From positions 1 through 6,932 of the forward strand of contig DPKV01000084.1 in NCBI GenBank assembly GCA_003542325.1: a DNA stretch of 6,932 nucleotides, read 5' to 3'. Both the position numbers and the translations under genes were made by a program. Source of the DNA: Anaerolineaceae bacterium (GTDB lineage Bacteria; Chloroflexota; Anaerolineae; Anaerolineales; Anaerolineaceae). A model generated the notes under the pieces. It searched no databases. It saw nothing but the letters and a program-made list of their open reading frames with translations, and was not told where the DNA came from. How positions within the stretch are numbered: position 1 is the stretch's first letter; the number at the start of each line of letters is the position of its first letter. This document shows positions 1 to 6,660 of this stretch, one piece after another.

Positions 1-969
1 ATTCGGCTTATCGGTACCGCCTGCGATCGTCGTGATGATCCCGTCACTTCCAACACGACGAACTCGAAAGCTATAGGCGCTTGTCGGATACCCTGAAGGC
101 AACAATGTAAACCAGCCACGCTCCCCGATATAAAGCAATCCTTTCTGGTCAAGGGCAATGCTATTTGCAAAAAAGTGGGTTTGGGTGGCAGGAACACCAT
201 CGGCCATTCCGGTACCAGCATCCCAACTCCCCGCCACTGTCTCGATGATCCCGTCCGTCCGAACCCGGCGGACAGTATAGGTGTTATCTCCGTAGATATA
301 AAGGCTCCCATCATTGGCCAGGGCAATGTAGTAGGGCCGCAAAGGGGCATCAACAGCCGGGCCGCCGTCTCCGCAAGGGCCTGGATCACAGTTAAAGTCC
401 CCTCCGCTGCCTGCATACCGATGAATGACCCCATCCGGGCCTATCCGGCGGACCGTTTCCCGATAGGAGTTGTCCGGGTTTTGCAGGCGATCAACGAAAT
501 AAAGTGTCCCGTCAGGAGAAACTTCCAATTCGAAGGGGTGGATCACTGCACCCAGTGCCGGACGATCATCGCCGTTGAAGGTATTTGACCAGGACATATC
601 TCCAGCCACGCTGGTGATCATTCCGTCCGATCCGACCTTCCGGATCCTTCTGGCGGCTGAATCGCTGATATAAAGATTTCCATCAGTATCAACGGCCAGG
701 GATTCGGGATATATTGATGCCTGTAAGGCAGGGCCCCCATCGCCACAGGTCGCTGTCGGCCCTGCCGAACAGTAGGTCCCATTACCGGCAACGGTGGATA
801 TCTTCCCGTCAGGCGTGACGCGGCGGACTCGTTTATGATTAATGTCTGCAATGTAAAGACTCCCATCAGGACCTATCTTGATTCCCTTCTGGCTATCAAA
901 CTTCGCCTGAGTCGCCAAACCCCCGTCTCCCAGACCATCGGGAGGATTCCCCCCCCCGGCATAGGTTTC
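1..969 (-). repeat. NHL beta-propeller, five blades visible
   Basis: From residue 1252 to the window edge a unit of about 60 residues repeats. Its core is (I/L)A.D..G.LYI.D....RVRRV..DGiI.TVAG, and a CGDGGPA-type loop begins each following blade. Examples are GSLYIADINHKRVRRV and GNLYISDSAARRIRKV. Five blade-like units are visible, and a sixth probably lies beyond base 1. Two blade loops carry close cysteine pairs (CSAGPTATC and CDPGPC), which suits a disulfide-forming extracytoplasmic fold. Confidence 0.88.
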
Positions 970-3900
970 AAAAACGGCGTTCAGATTGTCAATGTTCCGG
1001 CGTCGGCCGTCCCCATAGTACAGGGTCCTTCCCTGAAAGTCGTACTGATGGTGCGGGCTTAGAGACCATCCCCCCAATCCTGATCCTCGAATATCGAGGA
1101 GATTGAGGAACGCTGTTTGCTGTTGCCACATGATATAATCCCCTCGAACCGGGATGCTGCCTGGAATCGGGGAAGCCCCGGGGAGGCCGAAGCCGGCGGA
1201 AGCCCCGGCAGGCATGGCATACAGGGCAGAATAGATATATTCAATCCGGTAGCTGACAGGCTGTTTTCCCTGAAGCAGTTGGCCGTATGCGTTGCGGCCA
1301 TCCCAGACGAAAGTGTAAGTCTGATTCGTAGTGGCGGGGAAACTTTGGGTAAATTTTCGCCCTCCTGCCAGGATCTCCAGCTCTATCCGTTGCAGAGAGG
1401 CAGGAATCGTGTCGCCGCTGAGGGAAATCTTCATCGTGTTGGCGGCCTTGTACCCAGGAACCCGGTCGCTGGAATAATGCAGGCTGAAAAAGGTCCCTGA
1501 AACCGGAACCGATTCCCCAAAGAGCTGGTTCTGCAACTCGATGCTTCCCCAGTGCGAATCCGTGTTGGGCTTGTCCAGTTGCCCCGCATTCCCCGGCGTT
1601 GCTGGTGGTCGTTGCGGAGAAGTCATGTCCGGTGTGGCGATAACCGGCCAATTCCCATCAATGGGCGTGAAGTGCTCGTGAGTGGTCCGCCAGAGGCTTT
1701 GTCCAGCATTGTAAAATTCGGCTAGTTTTTGACGTTCGGCATCGGTTATCCCCAGGGTCACCCCATTGTCCACGACCCCATCCCCATCCGTATCCAGATT
1801 GGCCAGTCCTGCGTTAATACTGATGATCTTGACTACCCGACCGTCAGTAGATGGCACCCATGCACCCTTGTCCCTGTCGTAATATCCAACCGGGACGCCG
1901 ATGCCCACGGGAAAGTTCAGAAAGTTTTCGACATAGGCGATAATCGGCTGATTGAATTGTATGCCTTTCGCCCCGGCAGCCAGGGCTTCATCGGCGCTGA
2001 ACTCGACGCAATAGGTGTAGGCGGAGGTGGGGGGCAATTCGCCAGGCATGGCATTCTGGCCATTGGGCCCTACCGTAAATTCCGTAGCCCGAATACTCAA
2101 AGTCGTAATGGGCTGGGTGCTGCCGTCCGGCATAACCAGATTGGACTGGGTCCCTTGAGGGAAGAACAGCGTCGCCTGACGGGTCCCATCACTGTCCGTA
2201 TGAGCGCTTCCCCGGGCCGCTTGGAGGGAAGGGGTTAATAGGTTAACGGTGGTTATCTGGGGATCCAGAGTGAGCAGGACGACATCCGGAGCCCAGGCAT
2301 AATCCTGCCAGGGAATGTTGACCTGTCTTTGAGCAGGCAGATAACCCGTCTTCTGATAATTCACCGTAAGGTAGCCGCCACCATTTACAGCCATGTCAAA
2401 CATACCGTCTGAGCGGCTCAGGGTTTGACCATACTCAGAATGGCTGAGAATCGTGATTGTAACACCCGACAGAGGTTGGCCATCGCGGGTTATAACCTTG
2501 CCGCGAACTACGGCAGCCCTTCTTGCCTCGATGGTCCCGGGCGGAACTCCAGTCTGAATAGGATTTGTTCCGGTATAAAGAAATGCGGTGGCCGCATATG
2601 GGGAGGTTGCTACGCTGTAATCCAGCGGTGGAGCCACTGTGGCGGGGTCCGGAGGCAGGACAGAGCCCTGGGGGCCAAGAGAAATCGTCAGGCCAACAGC
2701 GCTTGACTGGGCAACGGACGCGCCGCCTCCAGGGGCCTGACTGATGACATTTCCGACCGGAACGGTTTCGCTGTTGGACTGGGAGATCGTTCCGACAGTC
2801 AAACCGGCTGCAATGATGGCCGATTGAGCCGCCGATTGCGTCATGCCAACCACATTGGGCACCGTCACCATGGCAGGACCGGTGGAGATCACCAGGCTGA
2901 TAGCTGATCCGGTTGCAGCGGAGGTACCAGCTGCCGGATTCTGGCTGACCACGCTTCCGGCCGGCACCGTGACGCTGGCTGCCTGCGTGATTGTGCCCAC
3001 AGACAGGCTTGCAGCGGTAATTGACGTCTGGGCGCCCGATTGGGTCATACCCACGACATTGGGCACGGTCACCATGACAGGGCCGGTGGAGATCACCAGG
3101 CTGACAGCTGATCCTGTTGCAACGGAAGTCCCGGCTGCCGGATTCTGGCTGATCACGCTTCCGGCCGGCACCGTGGCGCTGCTGGCCTGCGTGATCGTTC
3201 CCACCAACAGGCTTGCGGCGGTAATTGCCGACTGGGCCGCCGACTGGGTTATCCCTACCACGCTGGGCACTGTGACCATGTCAGGACCGGACCCAGGGCC
3301 GGAATTGACCACCTGAACCTGAACAGAATCGTAATAATACGGTGAGTCAACGACGCCATCGGGATTCATATCCACAAGAAAATAGAATGCGTAGTCTCCA
3401 ACGGACAGGGGCGAGGAATAAACTTCAACGGGGGATATGCCGAACAACGGAGATTGCGACAACAGTTTGATTCCCGGAGCCCATCCTTTTGAATCGAGAG
3501 AATACCATCCGGCAGCTGAGCTGTAGGCAAGCCACCAGTCAGCGGGCTTTCCATTTTGGTTTCCGGGCGAAAGGCTGGCTGTTATGGAAACAGGGTTTCC
3601 GGATAAGACGGTGATCAGACCGTCCTGTCCATTGGCTTTTAAGTCAGGTTTGCAGTCAGGCTCTCCGCCACGGACGGCTCGGACATAGTGGTAGCCGTAC
3701 TTGTCGCCGTTCTGGTCCAGGCCAAAGCGGAAGTAAATTCCCGATGCAAAGAGCGCATTGGAAGCGTTTGTGGTAGAGGACCAGTAAAAGGAAGACTTCG
3801 TATCCGCAAAGTACATGGTGTCGATTGCAGGATCATGACTGCTGTAATCCACCAGGCTTTGCAGTTCTTTTTGAGTGGGCAGACGCCAGTCCGTATGATC

Positions 3901-4722
3901 GCCAAGATTCAGCCCTTCACAATGGGCCAGTGCCTGCTCCCATGTCATTACTTCCGGGGTGTCCTTCTGCCACATCAGACCGGTTGATGTATCCGTAACC
4001 GTGCCGTTGCCGTTATCTATAAAAGCGGATGGAATCTGCCCACCGCGAACGGCACGGACATAGTGGGAGCTGTTCTTAAATCGGCAGTTCGAGACAAGGG
4101 ATGCGCTGTGGAAGGAAACCCCCCATGCAAAGTGTTTATTGGGCTGACCGGGAGTTGAAGACCAGTAAAAAGACGGCTGGCCGTCTGGAAAATATTCGGT
4201 GCTTATGGTCGGCCCCGGATTCGGGATATCGTAATTGATTAAAAAAGCCAATTCTTTATGGCTTGGCATCCGCCAATCATTGTGCCCGCCATAAAGGGCA
4301 TCATTCAGGGCTTTTATAAAGCTTTCGGTATCCGTCCCTTCACCGGGAGTGCCGGGATTGGGATCGGCGGGATCGTGCCAGGTATAAGTGTTGTCGGCAT
4401 CATGGGGGTCGTTGTAGTTTTTAACCCCGTCCTTTCCGGATTTCATTTCCCAGATCAGGCCGGAGACATTGTCCCGCACCATCACCCATGAAGTTGCAGA
4501 ATCCGGCAGAGCATTGCCGTTGCCATCCAGCTTTGTGTAGGACATCGGATTGATGCTGTAGTTGGCATCTTGTCCATAAAAAGGCTGCCCGGGGGATGGG
4601 CATGTTATGATATTTCCAGCGACATCATAACATCTCGTCTGTCCCGTATCCGGAACTGGCGTGGCTGATGCAGACGCTGGAAAAAACAGTACCGCAACAA
4701 ATAACCAAAACCATTTTTTCAT
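1..4722 (-). CDS. Giant secreted RHS/teneurin-like protein, N-terminal 1574 residues (C-terminus beyond window)
   Basis: The frame is open from ATG 4722-4720 to base 1 with no stop. A GGAGG sits 5 nt upstream. Residues 1-20 form a signal peptide (MKK, hydrophobic core, PASASA before T21), so the product is exported. The order is: DUF1566/Lcl_C domains at about 86-228 and 236-353; a beta-rich linker at 355-473; PASTA repeats starting at 482, 550 and 618; FLYTG at 714; a TTR/carboxypeptidase-regulatory-like domain at about 737-815; a conserved pre-RHS region with a calcium-loop-like LDTDGDGVVD near 976-985; a FlgD-like strand pair (FVWDGRNAYGQ) near 1138; GLGGWSL then HHQYD and YYGDGRRR at about 1215-1242; and five NHL blades from about 1252. 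From family knowledge, the segment FLYTG to NHL is typical of large bacterial RHS/YD-repeat proteins and resembles the teneurin TTR, plug and propeller. The YD shell and any C-terminal toxin or adhesive domain should follow outside the window. The role is not shown by the sequence; a surface adhesin or polymorphic toxin-type protein is likely. Confidence 0.93.
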   Translation of the reverse strand, partial: MKKWFWLFVAVLFFPASASATPVPDTGQTRCYDVAGNIITCPSPGQPFYGQDANYSINPMSYTKLDGNGNALPDSATSWVMVRDNVSGLIWEMKSGKDGVKNYNDPHDADNTYTWHDPADPNPGTPGEGTDTESFIKALNDALYGGHNDWRMPSHKELAFLINYDIPNPGPTISTEYFPDGQPSFYWSSTPGQPNKHFAWGVSFHSASLVSNCRFKNSSHYVRAVRGGQIPSAFIDNGNGTVTDTSTGLMWQKDTPEVMTWEQALAHCEGLNLGDHTDWRLPTQKELQSLVDYSSHDPAIDTMYFADTKSSFYWSSTTNASNALFASGIYFRFGLDQNGDKYGYHYVRAVRGGEPDCKPDLKANGQDGLITVLSGNPVSITASLSPGNQNGKPADWWLAYSSAAGWYSLDSKGWAPGIKLLSQSPLFGISPVEVYSSPLSVGDYAFYFLVDMNPDGVVDSPYYYDSVQVQVVNSGPGSGPDMVTVPSVVGITQSAAQSAITAASLLVGTITQASSATVPAGSVISQNPAAGTSVATGSAVSLVISTGPVMVTVPNVVGMTQSGAQTSITAASLSVGTITQAASVTVPAGSVVSQNPAAGTSAATGSAISLVISTGPAMVTVPNVVGMTQSAAQSAIIAAGLTVGTISQSNSETVPVGNVISQAPGGGASVAQSSAVGLTISLGPQGSVLPPDPATVAPPLDYSVATSPYAATAFLYTGTNPIQTGVPPGTIEARRAAVVRGKVITRDGQPLSGVTITILSHSEYGQTLSRSDGMFDMAVNGGGYLTVNYQKTGYLPAQRQVNIPWQDYAWAPDVVLLTLDPQITTVNLLTPSLQAARGSAHTDSDGTRQATLFFPQGTQSNLVMPDGSTQPITTLSIRATEFTVGPNGQNAMPGELPPTSAYTYCVEFSADEALAAGAKGIQFNQPIIAYVENFLNFPVGIGVPVGYYDRDKGAWVPSTDGRVVKIISINAGLANLDTDGDGVVDNGVTLGITDAERQKLAEFYNAGQSLWRTTHEHFTPIDGNWPVIATPDMTSPQRPPATPGNAGQLDKPNTDSHWGSIELQNQLFGESVPVSGTFFSLHYSSDRVPGYKAANTMKISLSGDTIPASLQRIELEILAGGRKFTQSFPATTNQTYTFVWDGRNAYGQLLQGKQPVSYRIEYIYSALYAMPAGASAGFGLPGASPIPGSIPVRGDYIMWQQQTAFLNLLDIRGSGLGGWSLSPHHQYDFQGRTLYYGDGRRRNIDNLNAVFETYAGGGNPPDGLGDGGLATQAKFDSQKGIKIGPDGSLYIADINHKRVRRVTPDGKISTVAGNGTYCSAGPTATCGDGGPALQASIYPESLAVDTDGNLYISDSAARRIRKVGSDGMITSVAGDMSWSNTFNGDDRPALGAVIHPFELEVSPDGTLYFVDRLQNPDNSYRETVRRIGPDGVIHRYAGSGGDFNCDPGPCGDGGPAVDAPLRPYYIALANDGSLYIYGDNTYTVRRVRTDGIIETVAGSWDAGTGMADGVPATQTHFFANSIALDQKGLLYIGERGWFTLLPSGYPTSAYSFRVRRVGSDGIITTIAGGTDKPN
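2278..2514 (-). other. TTR/carboxypeptidase-regulatory-like domain within the RHS-type protein
   Basis: Residues about 737-815 read VVRGKVITRDGQPLSGVTIT, then SRSDGMFDMAVNGGG, then GYLPAQRQVNIPWQDYAW. This is the beta-sandwich pattern of the CarboxypepD_reg family. In large RHS proteins the same block recurs just before the propeller, in the position of the teneurin TTR domain. It is part of the same coding sequence, not a separate gene. Confidence 0.75.
2674..3279 (-). repeat. Three tandem PASTA repeats, 204-bp period
   Basis: Residues 482-683 contain three units, each beginning MVTVP(S/N)VVG and ending (L/T)IS.GP, spaced by exactly 68 residues. Units 1 and 2 differ at about 12 of 68 residues, and their DNA (2857-3060 against 3061-3264) aligns without gaps. 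Unit 3 is more diverged. PASTA domains are best known as peptidoglycan-fragment-binding extensions of penicillin-binding proteins and Ser/Thr kinases. Here they stand in the stalk of an exported protein, which could mean cell-wall anchoring or simply a rigid spacer. Confidence 0.9.
3664..4017 (-). repeat. Second DUF1566 (Lcl_C) domain of the RHS-type protein
   Basis: Residues about 236-353 repeat the same pattern in a shorter form: NGTVTDTSTGLMWQKD, WEQALAHCEGL, TDWRLPTQKELQSLVD, FYWSSTT and HYVRAVRGG. The two copies are diverged, with shared blocks rather than near-identity, so this is an old duplication or two separate acquisitions. Confidence 0.88.
4039..4467 (-). repeat. First DUF1566 (Lcl_C) domain of the RHS-type protein
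   Basis: Residues about 86-228 carry the family signature: SGLIWEMK at the start, NDWRMPSHKEL in the middle, FYWSSTP, and HYVRAVRGG at the end. The domain is known from the C-terminus of Legionella Lcl and from many secreted proteins. It is thought to act in surface binding, but its partner here is unknown. It carries an insertion relative to the second copy, the NP/GTP/DP-rich stretch after TYTWHDP. Confidence 0.85.
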
Positions 4723-4727
4723 AACAG

Positions 4728-4732
4728 CCTCC
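4728..4732 (-). promoter_or_regulatory. Shine-Dalgarno site of the large RHS-type gene
   Basis: The minus strand reads GGAGG, then 5 nt (CTGTT), then ATG at 4722. This spacing fixes the start, and the signal peptide begins directly at this methionine. Confidence 0.85.
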
Positions 4733-4755
4733 AATATTTTTCAACCGTTAGCTTA

Positions 4756-4761
4756 ATTGTA
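4756..4761 (-). promoter_or_regulatory. Possible -10 element (TACAAT) upstream of the RHS-type gene
   Basis: TACAAT lies about 34 nt upstream of the start codon in an AT-rich stretch. No convincing -35 hexamer is found at 16-18 nt spacing, so this is a weak candidate that may be chance in AT-rich DNA. Confidence 0.2.
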
Positions 4762-4785
4762 CCTAAAAAATAAACAATAAATATC

Positions 4786-4935
4786 CTAAAGTGATTTACA
4801 AATGCACGTTATGCATCTGACAAAATACACCTGATCGGAAATATACTGCTCTGAAATTAAGTATTTTACTAGTTGTGGGAATTCTATAGACTTAATGGGT
4901 AGGTATGATGCAGAATCAAAATATCGGCGGTTCAT
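4786..4935 (-). CDS. Doubtful small ORF, 49 aa, no recognised family
   Basis: An ATG at 4935 opens 49 codons ending in TAG at 4786-4788 (starts MNRRYFDSASYL, ends CITCICKSL). A GGGGG lies 4 nt upstream, which is a poor Shine-Dalgarno match. An in-frame TTG at 4980 would lengthen it to 64 residues. I see no domain, signal peptide or membrane segment. It could be a chance frame in AT-rich DNA. It is listed because it is the best small frame in the leader and lies in the same direction as the large gene. Confidence 0.15.
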   Translation of the reverse strand: MNRRYFDSASYLPIKSIEFPQLVKYLISEQYISDQVYFVRCITCICKSL

Positions 4936-5199
4936 GTTACCCCCGAGATTGGCATAATAAAAAATATTTTTGATATTCAATCATGCAGGCTGATCTTATG
5001 CAAGCAAAAAAAACACAGCTTAGTGGATGTAGTTTTCTGGAATGTTAAATCAGATTTTAGATAACCTGTTTTGATGTAGACAAAGCTTTTTGGGGAAATT
5101 ACTGGGTTAATATTCCGGCTCCTCGCTGTCTTGTATGGGTGACCCTGTGAGATGGTTCCCCACCCGAAACAGAGAGAAGCTATATTTGAAATATCATGC

Positions 5200-5239
5200 G
5201 TCGAGTAGACCAAGGGATCTTCCCCCTCAGTCCCTCCAA
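5200..5239 (-). ncRNA. Domain VI of group II intron B with branch-point A at 5206
   Basis: The stem GGACTGAGGG pairs with CCCTTGGTCT (10 pairs including G-U), and a GAG/CTC stem pairs below it. One unpaired A between the stems, at 5206, is the branch point, the seventh nucleotide from the 3' end at 5200. The intron ends ..CGAC, giving the usual AY end. Confidence 0.82.
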
Positions 5240-5273
5240 GAAACGGACGTGAACCTCTCGGCTCATCCGGCTC
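5240..5273 (-). ncRNA. Domain V of group II intron B (34 nt)
   Basis: The minus strand starts GAGCCGGATG, has the upper stem AGCC/GGTT closed by a GAGA (GNRA) loop, and ends CACGTCCGTTTC. Length and layout match the canonical 34-nt catalytic domain V with its AGC triad at positions 2-4. Position 31 is U where G is usual, so triad base C4 faces U instead of G. All other lower-stem pairs form (G-C, A-U, G-U, then C-G, G-C, G-C, A-U). Confidence 0.88.
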
Positions 5274-6524
5274 CTATCGACCAACCGCAGGCCGTGCGCC
5301 AAAACGCCAATGGGCAAACAAATGAGGTTGATGGCGTGAAATACGTCCCAACCAGTGTCTTGCCCTGAGCTTCTTTTCGCGCAGCCCTTTGTATTTCCGC
5401 ATCGCCCACTTTTTCAGGGCGTTATTAAGCTGATCAAAAATCGGGTATAGCGCTGACTTGTAGTAGCTTCCGTAGTAGTTGATCCATCCACGTATCACCG
5501 GGTTGAACATGTGCGCCAGATCCTCCACGGATTTGTCGCTCATACACTGAATCTTCCACCCCCTGATGACACTTCGGATCGTCTTTGCGGCCTTCGGACG
5601 AATGGCCGGGCAGAAACTCACAAAGAAACTGCCCTGTCGGCACTTTGCTAAGCGGGGACGAAATTCGTAGCCCAGAAAATCAAATTTCTCGTCTGGATAC
5701 TCACCTCGTCTTTTTGCATTCTTACAATAGACAGTTTTCGTCTTTTCGGGATGCAGCTCCAGCAAGCACTCAGCCAGCCTTTCACCGATGATGCCCTTGA
5801 GCCATTGGGCCTGCTTCTCGCTCCTGCAATGCACAACAATATCATCCGCATATCGCTCAAATGGAATATCAGGATATTTCCTGAGCATCCAGGCATCGAA
5901 TGCGTAGTGCAGGAACAGATTCGCCAACAGCGGGCTGACCACCGAACCTTGGGGGGTCCCTTTGTCCCGAAGGACTAACATTCCCTCCTTGGTCTGCACC
6001 GGCGCCTTCAGCCATCGTTCAATATACAACAATAACCACCTGCAGTCGGTATGTTTCCGCACCGCCCGCATCATGAGTCCATGGTCGATGTTGTCAAAGA
6101 AACCCTTGATGTCTAAATCTAGCACCCAGGCATGGCGAAAGCATCTCTGCCTGGCTACCCCAACTGCTTCGATCGCGGATTTCCCCGGCCTGTACGCATA
6201 AGAGTCCGGATGAAAGAGTGGTTCGATCTTTGGTTCAAAATAGATCTTGGCCACTGTCTGTGCCACTCGGTCTCCCACTGTCGGAATCCCAAGTGGCCGT
6301 TTGCTTCCATCCGCCTTTGGTATCTCCTCCCTGCGCACGGGGGGCGGAAAATAGCTCCCCGAAGACATCCGATTCCAGATCTTGTAAAGATTGTTTTTCA
6401 AATCCTTCTCAAAATCCGCAATTGACTGATCATCCACACCGGCGGCACCTTTGTTCGCTTTTACCCGTTTGAACGCTTCTACAAAAACTTGTTTGGAAAT
6501 ACTGAACGGTTTTGCCTTACTCAA
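5274..6524 (-). CDS. ltrA: Group II intron-encoded reverse transcriptase/maturase (intron B)
   Basis: This 416-residue protein binds its intron RNA, assists splicing and reverse-transcribes the intron into DNA targets. The RT0 region is at about 10-32 (KQVFVEAFKRVKANKGAAGV). Motif A is DLDIKGFFDNIDH at 136-148. GTPQG is at 189-193, the YADD active site at 225-228 and DFLGY at 282-285. The maturase/thumb (domain X) has FNPVIRGWINYYGSYY at about 340-355. It ends in a short basic tail with no HNH endonuclease, so mobility probably uses replication-linked priming. The start is TTG at 6524: it is preceded by GGAGG with 5 nt spacing and keeps RT0, whereas the first internal ATG is residue 53 and would lose it. 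The stop TAG touches the first base of domain V. All visible catalytic residues are intact. The exact intron class is uncertain. Confidence 0.96.
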   Translation of the reverse strand: MSKAKPFSISKQVFVEAFKRVKANKGAAGVDDQSIADFEKDLKNNLYKIWNRMSSGSYFPPPVRREEIPKADGSKRPLGIPTVGDRVAQTVAKIYFEPKIEPLFHPDSYAYRPGKSAIEAVGVARQRCFRHAWVLDLDIKGFFDNIDHGLMMRAVRKHTDCRWLLLYIERWLKAPVQTKEGMLVLRDKGTPQGSVVSPLLANLFLHYAFDAWMLRKYPDIPFERYADDIVVHCRSEKQAQWLKGIIGERLAECLLELHPEKTKTVYCKNAKRRGEYPDEKFDFLGYEFRPRLAKCRQGSFFVSFCPAIRPKAAKTIRSVIRGWKIQCMSDKSVEDLAHMFNPVIRGWINYYGSYYKSALYPIFDQLNNALKKWAMRKYKGLREKKLRARHWLGRISRHQPHLFAHWRFGARPAVGR

Positions 6525-6610
6525 TGGCTCCTCCCTAAACGGTTGACCACTTCATAAAGCCGATCGATACAACCCCTTCGCTCCATCCCCATTACAGAGA
6601 CTTTATCGCT
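6525..6610 (-). ncRNA. 86-nt segment between intron A and the maturase of intron B, probable domain III/IV RNA of intron B
   Basis: The segment is bounded by the 3' end of intron A at 6611 and the TTG at 6524. It contains GGGGATGGAGCGAAGG and a hairpin with stem GGTTG/CAACC (6541-6574) enclosing CTT-TATG-AAG, followed by the maturase Shine-Dalgarno. It is too short for domains I-III. The purine-rich GGAGCGAAGG part looks like group II core RNA, but the domain assignment is inference from position and general appearance. Confidence 0.5.
6530..6534 (-). promoter_or_regulatory. Shine-Dalgarno site that fixes the TTG start of the maturase
   Basis: The minus strand reads AGGGAGGAGCCATTG. The GGAGG lies 5 nt before TTG 6524, and no ATG or GTG fits this site in frame. 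Confidence 0.75.
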
Positions 6611-6660
6611 GTCGGGTCGGAGGAGGCGCCCCGTATAGGGCTGGCCTCCGTCCGCCGCTC
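6611..6660 (-). ncRNA. Domain VI of group II intron A with branch-point A at 6617
   Basis: GGAGGC pairs with GCCTCC, with an inner GCCC/GGGC stem. CGGA/TCCG and GG/CC stack outside it, leaving one bulged A at 6617. That A is the seventh nucleotide from the end ..CCCGAC at 6611, the same spacing and the same CGAC end as in intron B. Confidence 0.8.

Larger units (their letters stand above)
4740..5199. other. AT-rich leader between the intron 3' end and the RHS-type gene
   Basis: This stretch is clearly richer in A+T than either flank. Neither strand shows a convincing gene, tRNA or rRNA. The first 12 bases after the intron on the minus strand (GCATGATATTTC) would be the 3' exon. A GGGTG/CACCC hairpin could form at 5137-5165. 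A run of eight T (minus strand, about 5007-5014) has no good stem before it, so I do not call a terminator. The stretch is probably an untranslated leader or a decayed intergenic region. Confidence 0.6.
5200..6610 (-). mobile_element. Group II intron B: IEP, domain V and domain VI present; domains I-III absent from the visible part
   Basis: The visible part runs 5' to 3' on the minus strand: an 86-nt segment (6610-6525), the maturase gene (6524-5274), domain V (5273-5240) and domain VI ending in ..CTCGAC at 5200. A complete intron of this type needs several hundred nucleotides of domains I-III before the maturase, but another intron's 3' end stands at 6611. The 5' part must therefore be displaced upstream of that intron (nested insertion) or deleted. 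The 3' boundary at 5200 follows from the AC end and the branch A seven nucleotides before it. The right boundary given is only that of the visible segment. Confidence 0.85.

Noticed and set aside
175..2238. Several plus-strand and other-frame open frames of 60-169 residues
   Set aside because: They overlap the continuous minus-strand RHS-type frame, have no family resemblance, and owe their openness to the moderate GC content of the true gene.
2843..3316. 157-residue plus-strand open frame with internal repeats
   Set aside because: It is the antisense reading of the tandem PASTA units. Its repeat pattern comes from the 204-bp period of the real minus-strand gene.
5000..5030. Possible rho-independent terminator at the run of eight T (minus strand)
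   Set aside because: Only a three-base CAC/GTG pairing precedes the T run, which is too weak for a terminator stem.
4977..5213. Minus-strand 78-residue frame in the leader
   Set aside because: It starts inside domain VI of the intron, crosses the splice junction, has no ribosome binding site and no recognisable content.
5135..5368. Plus-strand 77-residue frame across the intron 3' end
   Set aside because: It runs antisense through domain V, domain VI and the end of the maturase gene, and has no recognisable motif.
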